Source of the DNA: Ipomoea triloba
Lineage: Eukaryota; Streptophyta; Magnoliopsida; Solanales; Convolvulaceae
Assembly: GCF_003576645.1 (NCBI RefSeq)
Contig: NC_044922.1
Location: 20,001,046-20,065,045, forward strand
Reading direction: 5' to 3'
DNA length: 64,000 nucleotides
In this document: positions 1 through 10,344 of the stretch, piece after piece
Layout of the letters: each line of letters begins with the position of its first letter
How positions within the stretch are numbered: position 1 is the first letter of the stretch
Program-made: the position numbers and the translations under genes
The notes under the pieces: generated by a model
Told to the model about the DNA's origin: nothing
The model's input: only the letters and a program-made list of their open reading frames with translations
Databases searched by the model: none

Positions 1-551
1 TATCAAATCAGATTTCATTTTTAAGTAGGGTTATGATAGAAACATATAGGTTATTCAATATAAAGTCTACTAAAGCAATTACGAAAAAAAACAAAAACAA
101 AAACAATTCAACTTAATTTGGACACAATTATCTAGAAAGGAACACAATTGAGAAAAAGGAAAAAAATGTTAGTCTTGTAATCTATTTTTCTTATTAAATA
201 GCTTCCGTAATCTTCACACTCAATAGTCCCTTCAAGTTTAAAAAAAAATGTTCAAATCATGATGTACTTTTAAACTTTTATACAACACCTCTTTTAAATT
301 TAAATTTGCATACAAAATCTTAAATTGATTTTGTATTAGTTAATTTTGTGTATGCTTTGAATTATTTATTTATTTATTTATTTATTTTTGAAAAATGTAT
401 GCTTTGAATTTTATTAAGCATTTTTGGTAGAAGATTTATTGTTTGATATAAAATAATTAAAATCATTAATTGTATTAAAATTTCTAAATTTAGCGCATTA
501 AAGTGTAACTAGAGTAATAAATTAAAGTGATAAAAAGATATCACATATATG

Positions 552-685
552 GTGGTTGAGTTTTTCAAAAATGCAACAATGTGTGGAGGACAGAATGACA
601 CTCTACTAATGCTGATTCCCAAAGTAAAGAAACCGGAGAGGCCGGGTGAACCAACGTAACTTCGCCCAATTAGTCTTTGTAATGA
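552..685 (+). pseudogene. LINE (non-LTR) reverse transcriptase fragment
   Basis: Reading from GTG at 552 gives VVEFFKNATM, then NDTLLMLIPKVKKPERPGEP, an in-frame TAA, and LRPISLCN. The blocks NDTL-x-LIPKVKKPERP and RPISLCN are hallmarks of the early fingers region of plant L1-type reverse transcriptases. Only about 45 codons survive and one is a stop, so this is dead. The rest of ORF2 (palm, RNase H) is not attached downstream on this strand. The same fragment recurs at 2264, 37541, 43837 and 49565 with different lesions. Confidence 0.85.
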
Positions 686-699
686 TCATGGTCAAAAGA

Positions 700-965
700 A
701 ACATCTTTTAATTTAATGATCGTGGATTGTGGGTTGTGTGGGGTTAGCGCTAGTTATTGCTTTTGTCTTTACACAGAACAAACTCTGCAAAGATTCTTTG
801 AGCCTACTATTTGTTGTTCTGACAATTGTTCACACACCTCATTGCTTCCTACTTAAGCTCATCCTTCGACAATCATGATGTCTTCATATGATGTCTTCAC
901 CACTACTTTCAACAGAAAAATCATCCATAGATTACAAGTCTCACAATAGCGGATTCACACATGTA
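700..965 (+). repeat. Recurrent leader-like segment of unknown origin
   Basis: The segment begins near GGTCAAAAGAAACATC and ends near a GGATTCACACA motif. Related copies lie at 2412-2677, 28520-28690 (partial), 46270-46577 and 49700-50018. In the 46 kb copy it ends in CACACAG followed by GTAACA, resembling a 5' splice site, and an open frame of 65 codons (46332-46529) contains GLALVIAFVFTPNK. I do not recognise a protein. It could be a decayed first exon or part of a transposon. Confidence 0.45.
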
Positions 966-1129
966 ACATTTAACAATTTAAAATTTCACAACCATGATTA
1001 TCAAATTTCATATGCTTAAGAGTTGATATTTGTGTATATACACAACCCATGTTAGAACATTTCATATGATTTTTTTTAAACTTGTGTCACTACCCACAAC
1101 CCACTTCAACCACAATTAGACAATTGTTT

Positions 1130-1130
1130 N
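1130..1130. other. Single-N contig junction
   Basis: One N separates unit A (1-1129) from a unit B segment (1131-1712), which is followed by a second matching unit A (1713-2841). Unit A normally follows unit B directly, as at 48440-50240. The simplest reading is that the left contig ends in the same sequence with which the right contig begins. Confidence 0.8.
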
Positions 1131-1258
1131 GACCACTTTCCGACCACCATAACCCACCGACGGAAAATTGAGAAAAAGTCACTTTTTGTGACCATATTTT
1201 TAGGTGGTCGGAAATGAGGTCGGAAAAATGATAATTTCCAGCCGTGAGAGTTCTACCA
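1131..1258. repeat. Fragment rich in GGTCGGAA and its complement
   Basis: This short segment contains TTCCGACCACC, GGTGGTCGGAAATGAGG and GGTCGGAAAAA, giving a small imperfect inverted repeat. The motif resembles interior repeats of some plant DNA transposons. There is not enough sequence to assign a superfamily, and no target-site duplication is visible because the left side abuts the N. Confidence 0.35.
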
Positions 1259-1260
1259 CA

Positions 1261-1375
1261 CCCATTGTTTTCTATCCATTCCAGGAGCGGCGTATGGCCA
1301 TCCGCTCTAAACTCTGTTGGCTCTAGCTCCAGCCGACCGTACAAAGTTTAAAAGTCGCACAATTTTGAATTCACA
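1261..1375 (-). pseudogene. LINE ORF2 fragment upstream of RNase H (unit B)
   Basis: This segment aligns with 27660-27780, 41520-41640 and 48430-48540. In those places it sits directly upstream, on the minus strand, of sequence encoding a LINE-type RNase H. Here the RNase H part is absent. A minus-strand frame reads GRLELEPTEF. On the plus strand the segment ends in CACACAG followed by GTAAAA, resembling a splice donor, so an exon reading on that strand cannot be excluded. Confidence 0.45.
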
Positions 1376-1712
1376 CAGGTAAAATTTTAGAATTTAAAAT
1401 TTCATATGTTTAAGAGTTGATGTTTGTGTATATACACAACCAACATTAGAACATTTCATATGTTTTTGTTTGTGCCACAACACATAACCCACTTCAACTA
1501 CAATTAGAAAATTGTTTTTTTTTTGTTTGAAATTTTTATTGCTAATTTTTTTATTTTTAGTTACAAGTTAGAATGTTTAATCGTTAATTATTTTATTTTG
1601 AAAGAAAATTTGATGTTAAATGTTATATTTATTTACAAGTTAAAATGTTTTATTAATATTTTTTATGATGTAAAATTTATACATTAATATAATTGTTTTT
1701 TGTGAAAACTAA

Positions 1713-2841
1713 TATCAAATCAGATTTCATTTTTAAGTAGGGTTATGATAGAAACATATAGGTTATTCAATATAAAGTCTACTAAAGCAATTACGAAAAA
1801 AAACAAAAACAAAAACAATTCAACTTAATTTGGACACAATTATCTAGAAAGGAACACAATTGAGAAAAAGGAAAAAAATGTTAGTCTTGTAATCTATTTT
1901 TCTTATTAAATAGCTTCCGTAATCTTCACACTCAATAGTCCCTTCAAGTTTAAAAAAAAATGTTCAAATCATGATGTACTTTTAAACTTTTATACAACAC
2001 CTCTTTTAAATTTAAATTTGCATACAAAATCTTAAATTGATTTTGTATTAGTTAATTTTGTGTATGCTTTGAATTATTTATTTATTTATTTATTTATTTT
2101 TGAAAAATGTATGCTTTGAATTTTATTAAGCATTTTTGGTAGAAGATTTATTGTTTGATATAAAATAATTAAAATCATTAATTGTATTAAAATTTCTAAA
2201 TTTAGCGCATTAAAGTGTAACTAGAGTAATAAATTAAAGTGATAAAAAGATATCACATATATGGTGGTTGAGTTTTTCAAAAATGCAACAATGTGTGGAG
2301 GACAGAATGACACTCTACTAATGCTGATTCCCAAAGTAAAGAAACCGGAGAGGCCGGGTGAACCAACGTAACTTCGCCCAATTAGTCTTTGTAATGATCA
2401 TGGTCAAAAGAAACATCTTTTAATTTAATGATCGTGGATTGTGGGTTGTGTGGGGTTAGCGCTAGTTATTGCTTTTGTCTTTACACAGAACAAACTCTGC
2501 AAAGATTCTTTGAGCCTACTATTTGTTGTTCTGACAATTGTTCACACACCTCATTGCTTCCTACTTAAGCTCATCCTTCGACAATCATGATGTCTTCATA
2601 TGATGTCTTCACCACTACTTTCAACAGAAAAATCATCCATAGATTACAAGTCTCACAATAGCGGATTCACACATGTAACATTTAACAATTTAAAATTTCA
2701 CAACCATGATTATCAAATTTCATATGCTTAAGAGTTGATATTTGTGTATATACACAACCCATGTTAGAACATTTCATATGATTTTTTTTAAACTTGTGTC
2801 ACTACCCACAACCCACTTCAACCACAATTAGACAATTGTTT
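1713..2841. repeat. Unit A, second copy
   Basis: This copy matches 1-1129 base for base in the lines compared and continues without a break into unique flanking sequence, so it is the copy likely to be correctly placed. It contains the same LINE fragment and leader-like segment as the first copy. Confidence 0.85.
2264..2397 (+). pseudogene. LINE reverse transcriptase fragment (copy of 552-685)
   Basis: Same reading frame, same internal TAA and same LIPKVKKPERP and RPISLCN motifs as the fragment at 552. It is inside the redundant unit A and should not be counted as an independent insertion. Confidence 0.85.
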
Positions 2842-2910
2842 GTGTTTGAAATTAAAATTCAACCCACTTCAACCACAATTAGACAATTGTTTGTGTTTGA
2901 AATTAAAATT
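2809..2910. repeat. 51-bp direct tandem duplication
   Basis: Two adjacent copies of a 51-base segment starting CAACCCACTTCAACC (2809-2859 and 2860-2910). The related locus near 50190-50245 carries one copy only. Confidence 0.9.
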
Positions 2911-3642
2911 TGGATTACTAGTTTGTTGTTTTCAATTACAAGTTTGAATGTTTGATTGTTAATTACGGAGTATTTTTTTATGGAAGAAATTTTGATCACT
3001 AAAATGATATTTTTATTTACAAGTTAAAATATTTTATTTATATTTATTTTTTAGGTTGTAAAATTTAATCATTAATTATTGGATATTAGAAAATCGATAT
3101 GATCAATAATACAAAACTAATATAGAATAATAAACATTTTTATTTTATTTGTAAAAACTAATATCAAATCGGATTTCAATAGTGTTATGGTAAAATTGAA
3201 TGGGTTATTGAGTATATAATCAATGGAAGCAATTTAAACTACCCCGTCATATTTTACCCGTAATACTCACACTGTAAAAGTAAAAGTCTTAATAACTTCT
3301 ATAGTCTTCATGCCCAATAGCCCTTTCAAGTTTTTTCTTTAACCTAGGCAAGTCCTCTTCTATGAGTTGTTTTTTTTTTTTTTTGGCTCTTAAATGGAGG
3401 CTAAGTCATTGTTATCTCTTTTCTTTTGTGTCAATAAAATAGTTTGCTTTTCCAAAAATTAAATATTAAAAATAAAATTTGATTTTTTTCTATATGCTCA
3501 TTTATTAATTTTGTATAATTTTTAAAACCCATTTCAATACTGAAAAAATTAGTTTCATAAGGAATATGTATAAAATCATAATTTCATTAAAAATCTAAAT
3601 ATAGCTTGTGAATATAATAAATTAAAAAAATATATTTATTGG
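2911..3642. repeat. AT-rich non-coding repeat, no gene seen
   Basis: The order of segments (GGATATTAGAAAATCGATAT, an ACCCCGTCATATTTT block, CCTAGGCAAGTCCTCTTC, a poly-T run, TAAATGGAGGCTAAGTCATT) matches 50250-50585 plus 53293-53510, and 46700-47410 in diverged form. I see no coding potential. Confidence 0.7.
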
Positions 3643-3932
3643 AAGATGCAGATGAGAAAAACTCAAATGAAGAGGAAGTGGAAATCCCTCCCCAGTATAG
3701 AGAAAGAGCGCAAAATTGGAAGATGCAGATGAGAAAGCGTTCATCAAATGGGAAAGTTGAAAAGGTAATCCAATTGTGTTTTTAATTAATCAAACAATAA
3801 AAAAAATTATTTCACAGTAATATAGTAAACAAGTAGTTAGTAGAGAAGTACTACAATTCTATTATTTATTTATTTAGTTTCTTTGTACGAAACCCAGTTT
3901 GTTTCTTAATTTAGTTTTGCATTAGTATATAC

Positions 3933-5423
3933 TGTTACAAGGTTGATCTCGAAAATACAAGGAAATAACCGAAATACAAATAGAAAATTATCCACGAAGG
4001 ATAATATTACAGGAAATATCACAACCTACAAAAGGTTGAAAACCTAAACTACGGTTGAGGATGAAATCCGGACGATCTCGGGGGTTGGAAGCACGAGTCG
4101 TGTTGCCACTCTCCTTAAAACCTTATTTACCGCCTCCCAGGGTGCTGGAGCGTTGCGGTCTAGGTTTCCCAGGATAAAACGTACTACGATCCAATCGTTC
4201 GAGCACACGAACTTGGATCCGGCGAACTAGGAACGTGGGTTCAACGCAGGTGGCTAGAAGGAAATGTGAGCAGAGTTTTGAGGAGAAAGCAGTGTATTGC
4301 AGTGTGTTCTTGGTGTGTTCCAAACCTGCTGCTCACAACGAATATATAGTGGAGGAAATGGATCATAGCATTAATCATGGCATTGATAATCCATTTGTAA
4401 CGTCCTCCCACTAGCAGAATACTTAATTCTGTCATTAGCACACATTTACACCCACTACTAAGTCCATTATTCACGAAATAACTCTGAAAATAATGATTGC
4501 TAAGTCCATTATTCACGAAATAACTCTGAAAATAATGATTGGAATTAACATTATTCACGAAATAACTCTGAAAATAATGATTGGAATTAATCAAATTAAT
4601 TCAATAACTCTGAAAATAATGATTGGAATTAATCAAATTAATTCTGTAATATCAAGAGTCATTATTGGAATTAATCAAATTAATTCTGTAATATCAAGAG
4701 TCATTTCTGAACGGACACAGTAGGTGAAACGTCGCGCTCGAGAGGTTACTGGAGTCGCAGTGCGAGACATGGTTCAGACTGTGAACCATCGAGACATCGC
4801 CGTGCCGCGAGACGTCGAGAAGTGCAAGCTTCGAGACATCATGCCGGCAGCGAGACATTAGACGTGCGCGCCAGCCCGGCCGCGCGACATCGCACTCGCA
4901 CGCGAACGACCTTCGAGACAGCTCATTTGATGTCTCGAACGAGAGATCGACTCGAGATCAGTTCGATCTCATGTGGTCTGAGATGCCCGCAGGGCCAGCC
5001 ACTTTTCCGAACGACATTCGTGCCAGCAGGTGCGGGCGCACACAAGTTCAAGCCTTTCCGAACTCATTTTGGGATTTGATTTGCACCCCCCCTGCGCGCG
5101 AGAGAGAGCCTCTATGCCATACAAGTCAATTAGCCTTAAAAAGGCTCTTGTATTTATAGTGGGGCAAATCTTCATTCCCAACCAATGTGACAAAGCTAAT
5201 AAGCTTTTCCTCACTTAAAATTCCATCTCAAATGGGTCTACTTTGAGAACCAATTCCTCATTCACCCATTATGCATTTTGAGCGTATAATATATCGATCT
5301 CTTCGTCTCACTACGAAGAATCCGAATCCACTTTGACCCGACCCAAATCGGATGTGGACCCTACATATATTTATACCACAAAATGGCCACTTAAAATGCC
5401 ATTTTAGTGCTATTTTTCCAACA
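3933..5423 (-). repeat. 3' LTR of the copia element (1491 bp)
   Basis: Bounded by TGTTACAAGG at 3933 and TTTTTCCAACA at 5423. It aligns with 10345-11403 but is longer because of a tandem array at about 4460-4700 and an extra segment at about 4815-5095 rich in GAGACATC- and CGAGA-like motifs. A TATTTATAG motif (5151-5159; TATAAATA on the minus strand) corresponds to the likely promoter TATA of the 5' LTR. Confidence 0.93.
4460..4700. repeat. Tandem array within the left copia LTR
   Basis: Partial copies of two overlapping segments follow one another: one containing TATTCACGAAATAACTCTG, another containing GGAATTAATCAAATTAATTC. The right LTR has a single pass through the same sequence (10870-10950). 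Copies are nearly identical, so the expansion is young or an assembly product. Confidence 0.85.
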
Positions 5424-5434
5424 ATCCCCCACAT
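5424..5434 (-). other. Polypurine tract of the copia element
   Basis: On the minus strand the sequence just before the 3' LTR reads TGTGGGGGAT followed by TGTTGG. This G-rich tract next to TGTTGG is the usual plus-strand priming site in plant copia elements. Confidence 0.8.
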
Positions 5435-6006
5435 GAATGAAAATTGATTTTCAAGGGAATTTTGAAATCAGAAACAACTGCGTTCAACGGTTGATTCCTG
5501 CATAGCAAAGGTAGGTGTAACCCTTTGAACCTTGCCTCGTGAGATCTATATACTCTACTGGCTGTACGGTAGAACGCGATGTCTTTGAACCGACTGCCGT
5601 TTGTGTAGACATTGACAAATCTCCCACAAGAACCATCCAACCACGTCCTGTTTTCATGAGTGTGCCCATTTTGGTCGTCGGACACCTGCCTGGTTCTGCA
5701 AGAGTTTCTAAAGAATTAAGCCCAATTCAATTCTCCTTTGAAGCGACCCACACTTCTCTCTCACATAGGTGATTCTTTCTCGAGTTTCTCGCAACTCAAC
5801 ACATGTTAATTGACTTTGCGCACTTAGCACAAATCAATTCAACAATCGAATCATTAAAGCACTAATGTGCTAGCCTCTGTCGGGACTCACTGTTTTAACG
5901 AGGAGTGGTAGGGAGTCCGGGACCCCCACAGTGACATGCTATTCCATAATTTAGTTGTCCCATTGAACCTAGGTGCCAGCTAGGTTGGGTATCCACTATG
6001 GAAGTT
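5435..6006 (-). other. 3' untranslated region of the copia element
   Basis: About 570 bases lie between the end of the RNase H frame and the polypurine tract. A 91-codon minus-strand frame (5410-5685) runs into the LTR and has no recognisable motif, no signal peptide and no membrane segment. I treat it as chance rather than as an envelope-like gene. Confidence 0.6.
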
Positions 6007-7716
6007 TTAGCTCAGGGGCTTTAGACCCATTCCTCGTGCCAACCTCTCGACAACTTCTTTGCTTAACCCTTTGGTTAGCGGATCCGCTATATTGTCTATT
6101 GACCTCACGAAGTCAATCGAGACAACACCAGTTGCGAGAAGTTGTTTAATGGTGTTATGTCTACGACGCATATGTCTAGACTTACCATTATACATATGAC
6201 TCTTTACTCTCCCGATTGTTGCTTGACTATCACAATGCACACAAATTGGAGGTCTTTCCCAACTAGGAATGTCTTCCAAAAAATGGCGTAGCCATTCAGC
6301 CTCTTCACAGCATTTGTCCAAGGCAATCATTTCAGATTCCATTGTGGATCTAGCTATTACTGTTTGCTTGGAAGATTTCCACGCAACAGCTGCACCGGCT
6401 AGTATAAACACATAACCACTCGTGGATTTAGAATCCTTAATGTCAGATATCCAACTTGCGTCGCTATACCCTTCGAGTACAGCAGGATATCTTACATAGT
6501 GGTCGCTATACCCTTCGAGTACAGCAGGATATCTTACATAGTGCAGTCCATACCCTTCGAGTACAGCAGGATATCTTACATAGTGCAGTCCGAAATCACG
6601 AGTATACGCAGGATATCTTACATAGTGCAGTCCGAAATCACGAGTATACTTTAAGTATCTCATGACTCTCACTATTGCTTTCCAGAGCATTTCACCAGGA
6701 TTGCTAGTATACCTACTAAGTTTACTAACCGCGAAGGCAATATCCGGCCTTGTACAACTCATAAGATACATCAAACTACCAATAACCCGAGCATACTCTA
6801 CTTGAGAGATACACTGTCTGTGGTTTTTGGTCAGTTGAAAGTTTGTATCAAATGGTGTTTTAGCTAATTGATTATCATCCTTGTTAAACTTTCCAAGGAT
6901 TTTATCAACATAATGAGATTGGCTCAACACAAGACCGTCAGGTCTTTTGATGATCTTAATCCCGAGGATTAAATCAGCCAAACCCATATCTTTCATGTCA
7001 GATCTTGCATTTAACATGTTCTTGGTAGACTTGATCATTCGATCATTACTACCAACGATGAGTATATCATCCACATATAAACAAAGAATGACGTAGCCAT
7101 CTACCGTTTCCTTAACGTAGATACATTTGTCACTTTCGTTTATTTTAAACCCATTAGTTAACATCGAGTGGTCAAACTTCTCGTGCCATTGCTTAGGCGC
7201 TTGTTTCAAACCATAGAGCGATTTAACTAATTTACATACTTTCTTTTCTTGGCCTGGAACCACAAACCCTTCGGGTTGGTCCATGTAGATTTCCTCATCT
7301 AACTCACCATTTAAGAAAGCTGTTTTTACATCCATTTGATGAACTTCCAAATTCCGCAATGCGGCTATGGCAAGGATCATCCTAATGGAATTTATTCTCG
7401 TCACAGGAGAATACGTATCGAAGTAATCAAGGCCCTCTCGTTGCCTGTAACCCTTGATTACAAGTCTAGCCTTATACTTCTCGATGGAACCATCTGGTTT
7501 CATTTTCCTTTTAAAGACCCACTTGGATCCTAATGGTTTACAACCAGGAGGAAGATCAACAAGTTCCCAAGTATGATTCTGTAGGATAGAATCCACTTCA
7601 CTTTTGATAACTTCCTTCCACATAGGACCTTCCATAGAAGTCACAGCTTCTCGATAAGTCCTGGGTTCGTTCTCTGTCAAACAAGATAGAAATCCGGTTC
7701 GTTTTCTATCAAACAA
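6007..7716 (-). CDS. Copia pol: reverse transcriptase and RNase H (frame 2)
   Basis: 569 codons. The RT domain contains the Ty1/copia motifs [23 protein letters not shown] (about residue 125, first catalytic Asp) and the active-site [11 protein letters not shown] (about 213). The RNase H domain contains YSDASW (about 420), STMESEM and HCDSQATIG, and ends with ADPLTKGL. Just before RNase H, a 14-residue unit containing HYVRYPA occurs four times (about 6460-6650); family members normally have one pass, so about three extra in-frame units are inserted in the RT to RNase H tether. The frame overlaps gag-integrase by 40 nt in another frame. The offset is caused by a 32-bp tandem duplication (7664-7717), so this is a broken part of one polyprotein, not a separate gene. 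The annotated ATG lies inside that duplication and is probably not a real start. Confidence 0.93.
   Translation of the reverse strand: MFDRKRTGFLSCLTENEPRTYREAVTSMEGPMWKEVIKSEVDSILQNHTWELVDLPPGCKPLGSKWVFKRKMKPDGSIEKYKARLVIKGYRQREGLDYFDTYSPVTRINSIRMILAIAALRNLEVHQMDVKTAFLNGELDEEIYMDQPEGFVVPGQEKKVCKLVKSLYGLKQAPKQWHEKFDHSMLTNGFKINESDKCIYVKETVDGYVILCLYVDDILIVGSNDRMIKSTKNMLNARSDMKDMGLADLILGIKIIKRPDGLVLSQSHYVDKILGKFNKDDNQLAKTPFDTNFQLTKNHRQCISQVEYARVIGSLMYLMSCTRPDIAFAVSKLSRYTSNPGEMLWKAIVRVMRYLKYTRDFGLHYVRYPAYTRDFGLHYVRYPAVLEGYGLHYVRYPAVLEGYSDHYVRYPAVLEGYSDASWISDIKDSKSTSGYVFILAGAAVAWKSSKQTVIARSTMESEMIALDKCCEEAEWLRHFLEDIPSWERPPICVHCDSQATIGRVKSHMYNGKSRHMRRRHNTIKQLLATGVVSIDFVRSIDNIADPLTKGLSKEVVERLARGMGLKPLS
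6455..6655. repeat. 42-bp tandem repeats within RNase H coding sequence
   Basis: Four passes of a 42-bp unit containing GCAGGATATCTTACATAGTG. The period is a multiple of three, so the frame stays open. The units recombine two neighbouring segments (YTRDFGL and VLEGYSD versions). Confidence 0.9.
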
Positions 7717-7717
7717 G
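7664..7717. repeat. 32-bp tandem duplication that breaks the pol frame
   Basis: GGTTCGTT-x-TCT-x-TCAAACAAG occurs at 7664-7685 and 7696-7717, offset 32. Because 32 is not a multiple of three, translation arriving from integrase leaves the RT frame and stops at 7677. The two copies differ at two positions, so the duplication is not perfectly fresh. Confidence 0.9.
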
Positions 7718-10289
7718 TTAGAGTGTTCGAATCATACTCTAACAAGTAAGTTAGAGAATCTGGACCAAATGATTTTTCAACTCTCGCCCGTTTACTACGT
7801 CTCGGCTCGAGCTCGGGTATTTCCTTAGAATGCCCGCCATCATCGTCCATAGTAACATCCACCTCTCGAAGTGATGTACTCAGTCCGTCGACCTCTCGAA
7901 GTGTATCGATCACTCGAGGTGCATCGATCTCTCGAAGTGTATCGATCTCTCGAAGTGATGTACTTGGTCTCTCACTGGATCTACAAGGAAATATATTTTC
8001 AAAGAAACATGCATTCCTTGATTCAATTATAGTTTTCTTATGCACGTCCGGATTTTGGGACTCATGTACTAAGAACCGATAAGCACTACAATTGTGTGCA
8101 TATCCAATAAAGATACAATCCACTGTCTTTGGACCTATCTTTATTTTCTTTGGTGTTGGAACCAAAACTTTGGCAAGACACCCCCACACTTTGAGGTATT
8201 GGTAAGAAGGTTTCCTACCTTTCCACAGCTCATAAGGAGTCTTATCGAGCTTCTTGTGAGGTACCTTATTCAAAAGGTAATTACTTGTCAAAATCGCCTC
8301 ACCCCACATGCTTTGAGGTAGGCCCGAACTTATAAGCATCGCATTCATCATCTCTTTCAATGTACGATTCTTACGTTCGGCGATACCATTCGATTGAGGT
8401 GCATAAGGTGCAGTACGCTCGTGTATTATTCCAACACTCGCACAGAAGTCACCGATAGGTACTTCGTACTCACCACCTCTATCGCTTCTAACCTTTTTAA
8501 TCTTTCGATTAAGTTGGTTTTCCACTTCATCCTTATAAAGAATGAATTTTTCCTTGGCTTCGTCTTTGCTCTTTAGCAAATACACATAGCAAAATCGTGT
8601 GCAATCGTCGATAAACGTAATAAAATACTTATTACCACCTCTCGATTGAATCGATCTAAAATCGCACAAATCGCTATATACCAATTCTAGTGGCTCAGTC
8701 TCCCTTTCAACCGATTTGAAGGGAGCTTTCGTTAGTTTTGCCTCAACACAAATTTCGCACTTATTTGTATTAACTTGAAAATTAGGGATATGGTTCATGC
8801 TAATTAATCTACGCATAGAATTAAAATTAACATGACCTAGTCTACCATGCCACAAATTGGAAGACTCAAACAAATAAACGGAATTAACTTTGCTTTTATT
8901 GATAATCGGCATTACATTGAGCTTAAAAAGCCTGTAAATTACATAACCCTTACCAACAAACATCCCTAACTTCGACAAAACTACTTTGTCAGATTCGAAG
9001 ACCATCTTGAATCCATGCTTGTTCAACAACGAGCCAGAAACAAGATTCTTCCTAAGGTCCGGAACATACAGCACATTGTTCAATGTCAGTTCCTTCCCGG
9101 AAGTCATCTTCAAAATCACTTTGCCCACGCCCTCCACAACGGACTGAGCAGAATTTCCCATCCAAACCTTCTCGCCCTCAACGGCTTCAAAGGTGTTGAA
9201 CATCTCCCGGTTGCAGCATAAATGCCTCGTTGCACCGGTGTCAATGAACCACTCGCGCGGGTTGGAGCCCACCAGGTTCACCTCCGTGACCATAGCCGAA
9301 AGGCTAATCTCGGCCACTTTTTGGCTCACATCACCAACTACGTTGGCTTCAGAACCCTTTTTCTTCTTTGGAGCCTTGCACTCCGTAGCCTTGTGGCCAA
9401 TCTTGCCACAGTTGTAGCATTTCCCATGGAACTTGCCTTTGGAAACGCCACCTCTCGAACCCAGCTTCTGCTTGCCCTTCTTGGCCTTCTTGGAGCTCTG
9501 TCCGTGCTCCACCACGTTGGCCTTGGCACCTCCCACGAGAGGTCCCTTTCCATCACTGTTCCTGTTCCCCTCTTCGACTTGGAGTCGCTGGATCAGGTCC
9601 TCCAGGCTCATCTCCTTTCGCTTATGCTTCAGGTAGTTCTTGAAGTCCTTCCATCTTGGAGGCAGTAAGTAGATCATCGATGCCACTTGGAAGGATTCAC
9701 TAATCACCATGCCCTCGTCACGGATCTCATCGAAGAGCAACTGCAAGTCTTCGGCCTGACTGAGCACAGTCTTTGAATCCACCATTTTAAAGTCGAGGAA
9801 CCGGCCAACCACAAATTTCTTTTGCCCGGCATCCTCACTGTGGTACTTGTGGTCCAAAGCTGCCCACAGCGCCTTGGCTGTGTCAATTTTACGATAAACA
9901 TCATAAAGGGAATCAACCAACCCGTTCAGAATGTAGTTGCGGCAAAGGAAGTCAGAATCCTTCCAAAGCCCAACAGCCATTACCGAGTGAGGGTCTTGTT
10001 CCTCAACCACTGGAACCGTCTCGGTCAAGAACCTTGACAAGCCGAGAGTAGCGAGGTAGAACAGCATCTTTTGCTGCCACCTCTTAAAGTATGATCCCGA
10101 AAACTTGTCCGGCTTTTCAGCTGAACCACTTGGTACCGTAGGTACCCTCATCGTGGGGATATACCCCTCAGAGCTGACACCCCCTTGTGAACCTACGTTC
10201 ACTGGTGCTTGGGAAGGTGCAACAGTATTGCCGTTCCCACCATTGTTGTCACCAACGACATTCGGATTAACACCCTCAGTGTTTTCCAT
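7677..10289 (-). CDS. Copia gag, protease and integrase (frame 1)
   Basis: 870 codons from an ATG 55 bases inside the 5' LTR. Domain order: Gly/Asn-rich N-terminus, copia-type gag (about 55-240), one CCHC zinc knuckle [14 protein letters not shown] (about 290), aspartic protease with WFIDTGA (about 350, DTG rather than the more usual copia DSG), GAG-pre-integrase LWHGRLGH (about 480), and integrase core with the DDE residues in VYSDL (about 540), RSDRGGE (about 602) and AERKNR (about 637). The linker after integrase carries imperfect repeats of LREID/LREVD. The frame ends prematurely in the 32-bp duplication. The product would package RNA, process the polyprotein and integrate cDNA. The element cannot make its RT from this copy without frameshifting. 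Confidence 0.95.
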   Translation of the reverse strand: MENTEGVNPNVVGDNNGGNGNTVAPSQAPVNVGSQGGVSSEGYIPTMRVPTVPSGSAEKPDKFSGSYFKRWQQKMLFYLATLGLSRFLTETVPVVEEQDPHSVMAVGLWKDSDFLCRNYILNGLVDSLYDVYRKIDTAKALWAALDHKYHSEDAGQKKFVVGRFLDFKMVDSKTVLSQAEDLQLLFDEIRDEGMVISESFQVASMIYLLPPRWKDFKNYLKHKRKEMSLEDLIQRLQVEEGNRNSDGKGPLVGGAKANVVEHGQSSKKAKKGKQKLGSRGGVSKGKFHGKCYNCGKIGHKATECKAPKKKKGSEANVVGDVSQKVAEISLSAMVTEVNLVGSNPREWFIDTGATRHLCCNREMFNTFEAVEGEKVWMGNSAQSVVEGVGKVILKMTSGKELTLNNVLYVPDLRKNLVSGSLLNKHGFKMVFESDKVVLSKLGMFVGKGYVIYRLFKLNVMPIINKSKVNSVYLFESSNLWHGRLGHVNFNSMRRLISMNHIPNFQVNTNKCEICVEAKLTKAPFKSVERETEPLELVYSDLCDFRSIQSRGGNKYFITFIDDCTRFCYVYLLKSKDEAKEKFILYKDEVENQLNRKIKKVRSDRGGEYEVPIGDFCASVGIIHERTAPYAPQSNGIAERKNRTLKEMMNAMLISSGLPQSMWGEAILTSNYLLNKVPHKKLDKTPYELWKGRKPSYQYLKVWGCLAKVLVPTPKKIKIGPKTVDCIFIGYAHNCSAYRFLVHESQNPDVHKKTIIESRNACFFENIFPCRSSERPSTSLREIDTLREIDAPRVIDTLREVDGLSTSLREVDVTMDDDGGHSKEIPELEPRRSKRARVEKSFGPDSLTYLLEYDSNTLTCLIENEPDFYLV
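7855..7970. repeat. CTCTCGAAGTG-type short repeats in the integrase-RT linker
   Basis: Several imperfect copies of CTCTCGAAGTGTATCGAT and relatives, encoding LREID, PRVID, LREVD and SLREVD units on the minus strand. They lie in the flexible region between integrase and RT, where length change is tolerated. Confidence 0.8.
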
Positions 10290-10344
10290 TTCTTTCTAGA
10301 AATTCGAGAATCAGAAGGGGAAGAAGTAAATAAGGTTTTAAGAC

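Larger units (their letters stand above)
1..1129. repeat. Unit A, first copy (LINE-bearing non-coding repeat)
   Basis: This AT-rich segment reads the same as 1713-2841 at an offset of 1712 bases throughout the lines I compared. It holds a LINE reverse-transcriptase remnant (552-685), a TTTA microsatellite near 365-387, and a leader-like segment (700-960) that recurs elsewhere. Related, diverged copies lie at 37290-37670 and 48976-50240. It ends exactly at the single N at 1130. The identity and the N together suggest assembly redundancy rather than a real tandem repeat. Confidence 0.85.

Noticed and set aside
4123..5218. Multiple short open frames in the left copia LTR
   Set aside because: Inside an LTR; several are created by tandem repeats, and none has a recognisable domain.
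5410..5685. 91-codon frame downstream of copia pol as an envelope-like gene
   Set aside because: No signal peptide, membrane segment or known motif; it overlaps the 3' LTR and lies in the usual untranslated region.
9338..9668. 148-codon plus-strand frame
   Set aside because: Antisense shadow of the copia gag region.
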